This document shows positions 32,604 to 40,098 of a DNA stretch of 42,744 nt, one piece after another. A program made the translations under genes and the position numbers. The stretch comes from Candidatus Woesearchaeota archaeon (GTDB lineage Archaea > Nanobdellota > Nanobdellia > Woesearchaeales > SKGA01). Below the pieces are notes generated by a model, which searched no databases, was not told the DNA's origin, and worked only from the letters and a program-made list of their open reading frames with translations. Position 1 is the first letter of the stretch. Every line of letters begins with the position of its first letter. Location: assembly GCA_007117735.1 (NCBI GenBank), contig SKGA01000002.1, positions 1 to 42,744 on the forward strand. The letters run 5' to 3'.

Positions 32604-33233
32604 ATGATTTCATTTTTTAAAAATTTTTTTAAACGATTTTTTGCTAAAAAGAAAGATATAAAATTTGGTCTTTACGGTCCTCCAAATGGCGGTAAGACTA
32701 CTCTTGCGAATAAAATTTGTGAAGATTGGCTCGGTGAAAAAGATGCTATGGGTTCGGCTAGTGCCATGGCACATGAAACTCGAGAGATTAAGATTAAAGA
32801 ACAAGTTATTATTAAAGGTTCAAATAATCGAGAGCTTACTTTTAATTTAGTTGATACGCCTGGTATTGCAACAAAAATTGATTATGAGGAGTTTGTTCAA
32901 GAAGGTATGGCTGAGGATGAAGCGAAAAATCGAGCGAAAGAAGCGACAAAAGGTGTTATTAGTGCTATTAAATGGTTAGATGATATGGACGCAGTTATTG
33001 TTGTTCTTGATTCTACGAAAGATCCTTATTCTCAAGTTAATATTACTATCGTTGGTAATTTAGAAGCTCGAAAAATTCCTGTTTTAGTAGTTGCAAACAA
33101 AGTTGATATGAAAAAATCAGATATTAAAAAAATTCAAGCAGCATTTCCTCAGTATAAGGTTCAAGGAATTAGTGCAAAAACTGGAAAAAATATGGACAAA
33201 TTCTACGATGCATTATTTGAGGTGACAAAGTAA
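32604..33233 (+). CDS. Era-like small GTPase with amphipathic N-terminal helix
   Basis: 209 residues. G1 is GPPNGGKT (K31), G3 is VDTPG, G4 is ANKVD and G5 is SAKTG. The first ~17 residues (MISFFKNFFKRFFAKKK) alternate aromatic and lysine residues and should form a membrane-binding amphipathic helix. It belongs to the archaeal GTP-binding proteins that travel with DUF2073 and a Zn-ribbon protein, as here. Its stop overlaps the DUF2073 ATG. The role is unknown in detail. Membrane-linked ribosome or trafficking functions are speculation. Confidence 0.88.
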   Translation: MISFFKNFFKRFFAKKKDIKFGLYGPPNGGKTTLANKICEDWLGEKDAMGSASAMAHETREIKIKEQVIIKGSNNRELTFNLVDTPGIATKIDYEEFVQEGMAEDEAKNRAKEATKGVISAIKWLDDMDAVIVVLDSTKDPYSQVNITIVGNLEARKIPVLVVANKVDMKKSDIKKIQAAFPQYKVQGISAKTGKNMDKFYDALFEVTK

Positions 33234-33613
33234 TGTCATTAACTTTACAGTTTATTCCTTATAGTAGAATTGAAGATTTAACGAGTTATCAACGAATTGA
33301 TTTACTTCTTGATCTTGTTAAAAATGATCAAATTCTTGTTCTTGAAGGTCGACTTCGAAGTGAAGAAGAAGCAGAACTTATTCAGCAGACTATGGCAAGT
33401 ATTGATAAAAAGTTTACTGGAATCGAGTTATCTGTCGTGTATCCTGAAAAGAAAAATGTTGACTTTTTTAGAAGATTACATCAACAGTTAGTAAATATTA
33501 TTTTAGGTGATCGACGAGGATTAACTATTATTGGTCCAGCTAATATTGTTAAAGAAATTAAACAAGATCCTGAAAAGATTCAATTGTTTACTAAAGAGAA
33601 GAGAAAACGATAA
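33233..33613 (+). CDS. DUF2073 family protein
   Basis: 126 residues. YSRIEDLTSYQRIDLLLDLV and the later GDRRGLTIIGPANIVKEIKQ match the archaeal DUF2073 family, always found next to this GTPase. It is a mixed alpha/beta soluble protein, probably an effector or regulator of the GTPase. ATG overlaps the GTPase stop by 1 nt. Confidence 0.85.
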   Translation: MSLTLQFIPYSRIEDLTSYQRIDLLLDLVKNDQILVLEGRLRSEEEAELIQQTMASIDKKFTGIELSVVYPEKKNVDFFRRLHQQLVNIILGDRRGLTIIGPANIVKEIKQDPEKIQLFTKEKRKR

Positions 33614-33614
33614 A

Positions 33615-34007
33615 ATGCCACACCAATGCGTATCTTGCGGAGCTTTCTATGAAGATGGTGCTCATGAAATTCTTAGTGGTTGTTCTGTTTGTGGAGGAAA
33701 ATTATTCTTTTTCGTGAAAAAAGATCGACTTGAAGAGTTAAAACAAGAAAAGCCTAAATTATTTTCTCTTTCAGATGATGATAAGAAACAAATTGAACAA
33801 GATGTGTATGATATTCTTGGTGAAGAAGTTGATCGAGACAAGCCAATCGTTCTTGATATTGAAAGTATTAAAATTCTCCGACCAGGCAAGTATGAGCTTG
33901 ATCTGGTGAACTTATTTAAGAAAAAACAACCGCTTATTTACAAGCTTGATGATGGGAAGTATATGATTGATGTTGTTGAGTCTTTGAAGAAAATGCGTGA
34001 GAAGTAG
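33615..34007 (+). CDS. Zn-ribbon protein of the GTPase/DUF2073 operon (DUF2072-like)
   Basis: 131 residues. The N-terminal zinc ribbon has CVSCG and CSVCGG. The middle is acidic and helical, and the C-terminal half (SIKILRPGKYELDLVNLFKK, LIYKLDDGKYMID) is a conserved small domain. It matches the archaeal Zn-ribbon proteins paired with DUF2073. It starts 1 nt after the DUF2073 stop. Confidence 0.85.
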   Translation: MPHQCVSCGAFYEDGAHEILSGCSVCGGKLFFFVKKDRLEELKQEKPKLFSLSDDDKKQIEQDVYDILGEEVDRDKPIVLDIESIKILRPGKYELDLVNLFKKKQPLIYKLDDGKYMIDVVESLKKMREK

Positions 34008-34051
34008 GTTGTTAAAAACCTTTTTAAACTCTCTTTTCTTTTCTTTTTCTT

Positions 34052-34822
34052 ATGAATCTTGTTGATGTACACGCTCATTTGGACATGCCTCCTGTTATTG
34101 ACCATATTGAAGAGGTTGTTTCTCGAGCAAAAGCAGCCGGTGTTGGTGTTATTATCGCAAACGGTGTCAATCCTTCTTCTAACCGCATGGTTCTTGATTT
34201 AGCAAAAAAATATGATATTATTAAACCTGCACTTGGTTTATATCCAACAGACACTCATCATTTATCTCTTGAAGAAATTCAACAAGAAATTGATTTTATC
34301 GCTTCTCAGAGTAATATTATTGCATTTGGAGAGGTAGGTCTTGATAAGAAGTGGAGTGAGGAAGATAAGAAACGAGCTGATGAATTATTCGAACATCAGA
34401 AAAAAGCATTCACTCTTTGTATTAAAAAAAGTATGGAGCTTGATATTCCTCTTATTATTCATTCTCGAAAAGCAGAATTAGAAGTTATTGAGCTTCTTGA
34501 AGAATTAGGCGCAAAAAAAGTTGTGATGCATTGTTTTATGGGAAAGAAAAAATATGTAGAGCGAATACAAAAGAATAAATGGTATTTTTCAATCCCTTGT
34601 ATTGTCTCAAAATTGAACCAGTTACAGTATATGGTTCAAACAACGCCTCTTTCCCGCTTATTATTAGAAACAGATGCGCCTTTTTTAGGTGTTGATGTAG
34701 ACTCTTTTAACGAATCTGCACGTATTCGAGAGTCTGTTGAGATTATTGCTCGTATTAAAGGGTTAACTGTCCAAGAAACTGCTGATCAACTCTTTATGAA
34801 TTACCAACGTCTTTTTCAGTAA
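34052..34822 (+). CDS. TatD-family metal-dependent hydrolase/DNase
   Basis: 256 residues. VDVHAHLDMP carries the metal ligands H7 and H9. Next are GEVGLDKKW (Glu ligand), IHSRKAELEV (His) and MHCFMG (His). LLETDAPFL holds the final Asp. All TatD ligands are present, so it should be active as a 3'-5' exonuclease or related hydrolase. TTTTTAAA at 34021 lies 31 nt upstream of the ATG. Confidence 0.93.
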   Translation: MNLVDVHAHLDMPPVIDHIEEVVSRAKAAGVGVIIANGVNPSSNRMVLDLAKKYDIIKPALGLYPTDTHHLSLEEIQQEIDFIASQSNIIAFGEVGLDKKWSEEDKKRADELFEHQKKAFTLCIKKSMELDIPLIIHSRKAELEVIELLEELGAKKVVMHCFMGKKKYVERIQKNKWYFSIPCIVSKLNQLQYMVQTTPLSRLLLETDAPFLGVDVDSFNESARIRESVEIIARIKGLTVQETADQLFMNYQRLFQ

Positions 34823-34834
34823 TGTATCGTTAAG

Positions 34835-34842
34835 TATTTATA
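34835..34842 (+). promoter_or_regulatory. TATA box of the small ORF-archease unit
   Basis: TATTTATA starts 30 nt before ATG 34865 and fixes that start. The message should carry the 58-residue gene and archease. Confidence 0.55.
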
Positions 34843-34864
34843 CGAGTTTTTCTTTAGTGATGGT

Positions 34865-35041
34865 ATGGTCGTTATAACAATTGATACGCAAAAAGATAGT
34901 TCTCAAGATATTAAGAAAATTATTTCTTATTTACAAACGCTTATTAGCGAAGAACCTTCTTTTTCACAGCAAACATCCTCAGTTCAACCTGAGTCTGATG
35001 ATTCTTCCCAAGAAGATTTCTTTAATGTAATGCAGTATTAA
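34865..35041 (+). CDS. Small conserved-looking protein upstream of archease
   Basis: 58 residues. It begins MVVITIDTQKDSSQDIKKII with a beta strand then a helix, then has a Ser/Gln/Glu-rich linker and ends EDFFNVMQY. It is intact, has a well-placed TATA box and ends 1 nt before the archease ATG, so it is probably real and co-translated. I recall similar short proteins in other DPANN genomes but cannot name a family. The function is unknown. Confidence 0.65.
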   Translation: MVVITIDTQKDSSQDIKKIISYLQTLISEEPSFSQQTSSVQPESDDSSQEDFFNVMQY

Positions 35042-35042
35042 A

Positions 35043-35468
35043 ATGGGTTCAATATCATTTCAACCACATACTGCCGATGAGAAATTCACTGTTCAAGCAA
35101 CAAGTTTAGAAGACGCTTTTTTAACTGCACTACAAGCTTGTTCATATATTGTTCTTGGTGAAGGGGATTTAGCACGTCCCGTTTTTCGTAAACCTTTTCG
35201 AATAACTGCAACCCATCTTCGAGGATTATTATATGATTTTCTTAACGAAATGATTGCTTTACTTGATGAAGAGTCTAGGATTTATTCGCATGTTGAGAAT
35301 CTTTCTTTTTCACAACAAGGAGCTGAACACGTTCTTGAAGGAGTTTTTCTTGGAGATGACGCTTCTTTGTACGAGTTTGAGACTGTTATTAAAAACATGA
35401 CGTATAGTGAAATGGAAATTCTTCAAGATGAGGACGGTGTTTCTCTTACTGTTGTTGTAGATATTTAA
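35043..35468 (+). CDS. Archease
   Basis: 141 residues. FQPHTADEKFTVQATSLEDA has the conserved metal-site His and Asp near the start. Next are LLYDFLNEMIALLDEE and the C-terminal MTYSEMEI. Archease speeds guanylylation and multiple turnover of RtcB, which is encoded 51 bp downstream. Length is normal. Confidence 0.92.
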   Translation: MGSISFQPHTADEKFTVQATSLEDAFLTALQACSYIVLGEGDLARPVFRKPFRITATHLRGLLYDFLNEMIALLDEESRIYSHVENLSFSQQGAEHVLEGVFLGDDASLYEFETVIKNMTYSEMEILQDEDGVSLTVVVDI

Positions 35469-35489
35469 TTTGATGTTTTTGTCCTAATA

Positions 35490-35497
35490 TTTATATA
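35490..35497 (+). promoter_or_regulatory. TATA box of rtcB
   Basis: TTTATATA begins 30 nt before ATG 35520. RtcB therefore has its own leaderless promoter in addition to any read-through from archease. Confidence 0.55.
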
Positions 35498-35519
35498 GTT
35501 CTTTGGAGTTGTTGTTCTT

Positions 35520-36944
35520 ATGAATCCTCAAAAAATAAATGACTACTCTTTTCTTATTGAACCTACAGGTTCAATGCTTGTTCCTTTGAAAATCTTCGCT
35601 TCAGATTTGTTGTTAGAACAAATGCTTACTGATAAATGCATTCAACAAGGAATGAATGTTGCTTGTTTGCCAGGAATTCAAGGATGGAGTATTATGATGC
35701 CTGACGCACATCAAGGTTATGGATTTTCTATTGGCGGCGTGGCTGCCTTTGATATGTCTTCAGGGGTGATTAGTCCTGGAGGAATTGGTTTTGATATTAA
35801 TTGCGGGGTTCGCGTTGTTGCAACGTCTTTACAGAAACAAGATCTAGAAGGAAAAATGCCTGCTTTGTTAGATGCATTATTTCAAGCAGTACCCTCTGGA
35901 ATGGGAACGGATAGTACATGGTTATTAACAGATGATGAACTTGAAGCAATTCTTTCAAGAGGAGCTCCTTATCTGGTAGAACAAGGAATTGGTTCTCAAC
36001 AAGACCTTGATTGTTGTGAAGAAGGAGGATTTATCGAGGGCGCGAATTCTTCATTTGTTCCTCGAAGAGCAAAATCTCGAGGAAGAAAACAGATTGGCAC
36101 ACTTGGTTCTGGCAATCATTTTTTAGAAGTGCAATACGCTCATGAGATCTTTGATAAGGAGACTGCAACTCGCTTTGGCATTACTTCACCAGATCAGGTT
36201 GTACTTATGATTCATTGCGGTTCTCGAGGTTTAGGACATGAGGTTGCAAGTCATTTTTTAAGACGAATGGAAGAGGAATATCCTGAGCTAGTTGCTGCTT
36301 TACCTGAGAAAGACCTCGCTTACGCTCCTTTAGATAGCGTTTTAGGTAAAGAGTATTACGGCGCGATGTGTGCTGCAGCAAATTTTGCGTTTGCAAATCG
36401 ACATTATATCGCTCATAAAGCACATCTTATTTTTCAAGAGTTCTTTGAAGGCGTGACGTTTCATACGGTGTATGACGTAGCGCATAATATTGCTAAGCGA
36501 GAGACTCATGTTGTTGATGGTGAACATAAAGAGGTGATGGTACATCGAAAAGGTGCTACTCGAGCTTTCGGTCCTGGTCGAAAAGAGTTACCTGAAGTGT
36601 ATCAAGAGACTGGCCAGCCTGTCCTTATTCCCGGAAGTATGGGGACGTCCTCTTATGTTTTAGTAGGCACGCAGGATTCTATGGAGAAAAGTTTTGGAAG
36701 TACTGCTCACGGTGCTGGTCGATGTATGAGTCGATATCAAGCAAAACAAGAGTTTGATGGTCCTCAATTACAGAAAGATCTTCTTGGTCAGAATATTCAT
36801 CTTAAAACGGGTTCTTTGCGAGGAGTTGCTGATGAAGCGCCTGGCGCGTATAAAGATGTTGATGAAGTCGTTCGGGTTAGTGACCTCGCAGGTATTGGAA
36901 AAGTTGTTGTGAAACTGAAGCCTTTAGGTGTTATTAAGGGTTAG
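35520..36944 (+). CDS. rtcB: tRNA-splicing RNA ligase RtcB
   Basis: 474 residues. The Mn2+ ligands are in place: C95 (FDINCGVRV), H200 (GSGNHFLEV), H232 (IHCGSRGLGH) and H322 (YDVAHNIAKRE). The guanylylated histidine is H397 (STAHGAGRCMSR). It joins 2',3'-cyclic phosphate or 3'-phosphate ends to 5'-OH ends using GTP, in tRNA splicing and RNA repair. No intein is present. It follows archease, its activator. Confidence 0.97.
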   Translation: MNPQKINDYSFLIEPTGSMLVPLKIFASDLLLEQMLTDKCIQQGMNVACLPGIQGWSIMMPDAHQGYGFSIGGVAAFDMSSGVISPGGIGFDINCGVRVVATSLQKQDLEGKMPALLDALFQAVPSGMGTDSTWLLTDDELEAILSRGAPYLVEQGIGSQQDLDCCEEGGFIEGANSSFVPRRAKSRGRKQIGTLGSGNHFLEVQYAHEIFDKETATRFGITSPDQVVLMIHCGSRGLGHEVASHFLRRMEEEYPELVAALPEKDLAYAPLDSVLGKEYYGAMCAAANFAFANRHYIAHKAHLIFQEFFEGVTFHTVYDVAHNIAKRETHVVDGEHKEVMVHRKGATRAFGPGRKELPEVYQETGQPVLIPGSMGTSSYVLVGTQDSMEKSFGSTAHGAGRCMSRYQAKQEFDGPQLQKDLLGQNIHLKTGSLRGVADEAPGAYKDVDEVVRVSDLAGIGKVVVKLKPLGVIKG

Positions 36945-36962
36945 TTGAGAAGAAAAAATAAA

Positions 36963-36988
36963 GACTCTTTCCGGGGGAGGAAAGAGTC
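36963..36988 (-). terminator. Intrinsic-type terminator of the micro-ORF operon
   Basis: A perfect 10-bp stem, GACTCTTTCC (36963-36972) / GGAAAGAGTC (36979-36988), has a 6-nt loop. On the minus strand it is followed by TTTATTTTTTCTTCTC. The plus-strand side has no T-run. It therefore fits the end of the minus-strand ORFs at 37019-37375 better than the end of rtcB. Confidence 0.65.
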
Positions 36989-37018
36989 CTTTGTGTTCGA
37001 GGTGTGCGTCGTGGGGCT

Positions 37019-37132
37019 TTAGAGTGAGTTTTTTATTTGCGTCTGCTCATAATAAAACTCGTTGAGAAAGTCAATTCGGTCTTTATAGGTTCTCCAACCG
37101 ACAAATTGTTTTGTTTGCTTTTTAAAAAACAT
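37019..37132 (-). CDS. Micro-ORF 3, 37 residues, unknown
   Basis: 37 residues, beginning MFFKKQTKQFVGWRTYKDRI and rich in Lys and aromatic residues. A perfect AGGAGGT Shine-Dalgarno site (37147-37141) lies 8 nt before the ATG, the best in the window. The ORF overlaps the previous one by 11 bp, implying coupled translation, and the terminator hairpin follows 30 nt after its stop. No family is recognised. Confidence 0.55.
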   Translation of the reverse strand: MFFKKQTKQFVGWRTYKDRIDFLNEFYYEQTQIKNSL

Positions 37133-37265
37133 GTTCTTTTACCTCCTGTGAATATAGATATTGTTCAATTTGCTCTGTTTCTTCCTCGAGGATGAGTCCT
37201 GCTTGAGAAAGCATTGAGCTAATGTGTTTAGGGTATAATTGATAATTACTTTCTTCAAACTTCAT
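37122..37265 (-). CDS. Micro-ORF 2, 47 residues, unknown
   Basis: 47 residues, starting MKFEESNYQLYPKHISSMLS. It is acidic and helical, with EEETEQIEQYLYSQEV near the end. GGGTGA lies 4 nt before the ATG, a rather short spacing. The ATG overlaps the stop of micro-ORF 1 (ATGA). Charge is opposite to micro-ORF 3, so the peptides could bind each other. An in-frame ATG 12 nt upstream (37277) is an alternative start. Confidence 0.55.
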   Translation of the reverse strand: MKFEESNYQLYPKHISSMLSQAGLILEEETEQIEQYLYSQEVKEHVF

Positions 37266-37375
37266 GGTTTCACCCATCCGTCTGAAAACTGGTAGTCATA
37301 ACTACGAGTTGCTGTCTTTAGGGTTAAGTCCTTTATTTGCTTGAAAAATAGTTGTTCTATGTATTTGGTGTCCAT
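37262..37375 (-). CDS. Micro-ORF 1, 37 residues, unknown
   Basis: 37 residues, MDTKYIEQLFFKQIKDLTLK followed by TATRSYDYQFSDGWVKP. A GAGGTGA site (37388-37382) lies 6 nt before the ATG, and a TATA box lies 43 nt upstream at 37418-37411. Codons such as CTA, ATA and AAG are used more than in neighbouring genes, which suggests foreign or fast-evolving origin. It is the first gene of a three-ORF unit. Confidence 0.55.
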   Translation of the reverse strand: MDTKYIEQLFFKQIKDLTLKTATRSYDYQFSDGWVKP

Positions 37376-37410
37376 GTGTTTTCACCTCACTACTTTTTGG
37401 GGTTGATTGG

Positions 37411-37418
37411 TTTATAAA
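37411..37418. promoter_or_regulatory. Palindromic TATA box shared by micro-ORFs and DNA ligase
   Basis: TTTATAAA is its own reverse complement, so TBP could bind in either orientation. On the minus strand it lies 43 nt from micro-ORF 1. On the plus strand it would start transcription near 37441, giving a leader of about 77 nt to the ligase ATG 37518. No other strong TATA box for the ligase is seen between 37376 and 37517. Confidence 0.5.
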
Positions 37419-37517
37419 GTTGGCAAGCGTTTGTCCAGTGAGTCTTTTCTTCTTCTTTGCATTGACCATCTTTCTTTTCCTCCTTTTTTTTCTTGTCTAG
37501 TGTCTTTGGAGAACACA

Positions 37518-39293
37518 ATGCTTAAAAACCAGTTCTTGTTTGAAAAAGGTATGGAGTATCGTGTTGTTGCAGAACTATTTGATGATCTTTCAAAAACTTC
37601 TTCTCGTTTAAAAAAAACGACTATTTTGGCTTCATTTCTTAAAAAAACCGATTTTAAGAACTTTCAAGAAATAATTCTCTTAGCTCAAGGCAGAGTATTT
37701 CCTGAGTGGAATGAGACTTCCTTAGGAGTAGCGGGAAAGCTTGTTTTACACGCTCTTGAGCTTGCTTCAGGACATTCTTCTCGTTCTATTGAAGTACTCT
37801 TTAAGGAGAAGGGAGATATTGGAGATACTGTTTATGAGCTTATTGCTCAGAAAAAACAACAAACGCTCTTTTCTCAACCACTTGCTTTACTTGACGTCTT
37901 CTCTTCACTACAACATATCGCATCCTTACAAGGTTCAGGCTCTCAAGATGCAAAATTAGCTACTCTAAACAAATTATTAACTTCAGCCACGCCTCTTGAA
38001 GCAAAATTTATTGTTCGAACCGTTATTGAAGATCTTCGAGTGGGAGTTGCGAGAGGAATCATCCGAGACGCTCTTTATTATGCGTATTTTACTGATTCTT
38101 TTTCGTATGATGAAACTACTCATTCTTTTAATTGGGAATCTTCTTATGATCGAGAAGAGACGTTGAAATTATTACAACGAGCTTATGACTTCACGGCAGA
38201 TTTTGGTTATATTCTCTCTTATGTTCGTGAAGGTAATGATTTAGCATCTCTTTCTTTACAACTAGGTAAACCTTGTAAGCCGATGCTTGCTCGAAAAGAG
38301 AAAACATTTTCAGAAGCATTTGCAAGAACTGGCTTTCCTGTTCGTATTGAATACAAATATGATGGTTTTCGTTTACAAATTCATAAAAAGGGCTCTTCTG
38401 TTCAGTTATTTACTCGACGATTAGATGATGTTACTGCTCAATTTCCCGATGTTGTTGCTGCGGTTTTGGAGCACATTTCTGTTAACGAATGCATTCTTGA
38501 TGGGGAAGTGATCGGTTATGATCCTCAAACTCGCGCATATGTTCCTTTTCAACATATTTCTCGACGAATTAAGCGAAAGCATCATATCGATCAATTAGTC
38601 AAAGAATTACCTGTTGAGCTTACTCTTTTTGATGTTTTGTCTTTAGATGGGGCATTGTGTATTGATTTACCTTTATCTAAACGTCTTGAGCTTCTTTCTC
38701 AAACAATTCAATCAACTCCTCGAGTTCTTTCTTTAGTAAAAGGGGTTGAAGTGACCGAGGAGGCTGCTGCACAGGTATTATATCAAGAAAGTCTTGATGC
38801 AGGTAATGAAGGTGTTATGATTAAAGATCTAAACGCAACGTATCAGCCAGGTAATCGAGTGAGTGCATGGATTAAGATGAAACCAACGATGGAAGAGCTT
38901 GACTTGGTTATTGTTGGAGCAGAGTGGGGTTCTGGTAAGCGAAGTTCTTGGCTAACGAGTTTCACCCTTGCTTGTATCGATGAAGATGGTCAGTTTTTTG
39001 AAATTGGTAAAGTTGGAACGGGTTTGAAAGAGGAGTTGCATGAGGATCATCTTAGTTTTGCTCAGCTGACTTCTTTATTAGAACCTCTTATTATTTCGGA
39101 ACAAGGTAAGGAAGTTCGTGTTCGTCCTGAAGTTGTTGTTGAGATTGCTTATGAGGAAATTCAAAAGAGTACTACTTACTCTTCAGGGTTTGCTTTACGT
39201 TTCCCTCGCGTTCTTCGTCTTCGAACAAGTGAGCGATCTGCAGATGATGTTGCTTTACTTGATGAAGTAATTGACCTTTATCGTTCACAATAA
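37518..39293 (+). CDS. lig: ATP-dependent DNA ligase (archaeal/eukaryotic LigI type)
   Basis: 591 residues. The N-terminal DNA-binding domain starts MEYRVVAELFDDLSKTSSRL (from residue 12). The adenylation motif is IEYKYDGFRLQIHK with K280. Motif III is ELTLFDVLSLDG, motif IV is GNEGVMIKDLNA, and motif V is AWIKMKP. The C-terminal OB domain holds EWGSGKR and VGTGLKEE. It seals nicks in replication and repair. ATG 37518 is chosen because GGAG lies 7 nt upstream. ATG 37551, closer to the family start, is possible but has poor spacing. Confidence 0.95.
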   Translation: MLKNQFLFEKGMEYRVVAELFDDLSKTSSRLKKTTILASFLKKTDFKNFQEIILLAQGRVFPEWNETSLGVAGKLVLHALELASGHSSRSIEVLFKEKGDIGDTVYELIAQKKQQTLFSQPLALLDVFSSLQHIASLQGSGSQDAKLATLNKLLTSATPLEAKFIVRTVIEDLRVGVARGIIRDALYYAYFTDSFSYDETTHSFNWESSYDREETLKLLQRAYDFTADFGYILSYVREGNDLASLSLQLGKPCKPMLARKEKTFSEAFARTGFPVRIEYKYDGFRLQIHKKGSSVQLFTRRLDDVTAQFPDVVAAVLEHISVNECILDGEVIGYDPQTRAYVPFQHISRRIKRKHHIDQLVKELPVELTLFDVLSLDGALCIDLPLSKRLELLSQTIQSTPRVLSLVKGVEVTEEAAAQVLYQESLDAGNEGVMIKDLNATYQPGNRVSAWIKMKPTMEELDLVIVGAEWGSGKRSSWLTSFTLACIDEDGQFFEIGKVGTGLKEELHEDHLSFAQLTSLLEPLIISEQGKEVRVRPEVVVEIAYEEIQKSTTYSSGFALRFPRVLRLRTSERSADDVALLDEVIDLYRSQ

Positions 39294-39388
39294 TTATTCT
39301 ACTATGTATTTTTGATCGTTCTTAAACTTGTTTTTTATCTTTTGATTAGTTAGTTTGTACTTGTTATTTATTCTTTATTTTTTATGAA

Positions 39389-39471
39389 TTTCATAAATTA
39401 AACAACGTTTCATAATTGAAACAATATTTATATTTTGGAACGATGTTTCAAAAAAGATAAATATTTATAAA
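39389..39471 (+). promoter_or_regulatory. Three operator-like dyads and TATA box
   Basis: TTTCATAAATTAAAC (39389-39403) and TTTCATAATTGAAAC (39408-39422) are near-identical half-palindromic units 19 bp apart. The second contains the perfect repeat GTTTCA-TAAT-TGAAAC. A third dyad, TGGAAC-GAT-GTTTCA, lies at 39436-39450. TTTATAAA at 39464-39471 is the TATA box, 31 nt before ATG 39495. The dyads sit where the adjacent winged-helix protein could control its own promoter. The rest of 39294-39388 is AT-rich with no feature seen. Confidence 0.55.
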
Positions 39472-39494
39472 TAAAGACATTTTTCTTATCGTTG

Positions 39495-40034
39495 ATGGTG
39501 TCTGATCGAGAAGTTTTAGAGGCGTTGTTACCTACCTCTACTATCAAAATTCTTAAGTTATTTATAAACAATGAAGATCAACGATACTATTTACGAGAAA
39601 TTGCCAAACTTACTAAAGTTCCTCCTGCATCGACCTATCGAATTCTTCAAGACTTGGTTCGACTTGAGTTAATTAAAGTTGATTCTATTAAGAAGTTTAA
39701 GCTTTATTCTTCGAACCCTCAAACGGGTAAATTCCTTACAGATCTCTTACAAGATAGGAAATCGGCAGTTGCAGATTTCGTCCAGTCCGTAAAGGCGTTT
39801 GATGGTGTGGAAATGATTGTTTTACACGGGGAAGAGGTTAAAACAAAGGCAAATGTTCTTGTTATTGGAGAAAACATGGATTTAGACTCTATTAAACGAA
39901 ACGCACTTTATATTTCAGATAAATATAAATTTAACCTTGTTTTATTGACGCTTGTTCCTGATCAATACAATCAAATGGCTTCTATGGGATTATACCCTGG
40001 AAAAAAGAAAATTCTTTTCGAGTCCGTTAAATAA
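39495..40034 (+). CDS. Winged-helix regulator upstream of ftsZ
   Basis: 179 residues. The N-terminal helix-turn-helix runs from LLPTSTIKILKLFINNEDQR to the recognition helix VPPASTYRILQDLVRLELIK. The C-terminal ~100 residues (VEMIVLHGEEVKTKANVLVI, KYKFNLVLLTLVPDQYNQMA) form an alpha/beta domain of unknown kind. The TATA box lies 31 nt upstream, so the mRNA is probably leaderless, and three dyads in front suggest autoregulation. It is followed on the same strand by the ftsZ leader, so it could also regulate ftsZ. Confidence 0.75.
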   Translation: MVSDREVLEALLPTSTIKILKLFINNEDQRYYLREIAKLTKVPPASTYRILQDLVRLELIKVDSIKKFKLYSSNPQTGKFLTDLLQDRKSAVADFVQSVKAFDGVEMIVLHGEEVKTKANVLVIGENMDLDSIKRNALYISDKYKFNLVLLTLVPDQYNQMASMGLYPGKKKILFESVK

Positions 40035-40068
40035 TTATTTTAATATAGTATATTGGAAAACAATAATA

Positions 40069-40076
40069 TTTATATA
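40069..40076 (+). promoter_or_regulatory. TATA box of ftsZ
   Basis: TTTATATA predicts transcription starting near 40099, about 135 nt before ATG 40234. This is far longer than the zero to 60 nt leaders elsewhere in the window. Confidence 0.55.
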
Positions 40077-40098
40077 TGGTTTAGATACTAAGTTCTGT

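Noticed and set aside
36963-37418. Toxin-antitoxin label for the micro-ORF unit
   Set aside because: Gene order and charge pattern are suggestive, but no residue pattern of a known toxin or antitoxin family is visible, so the function is left open.
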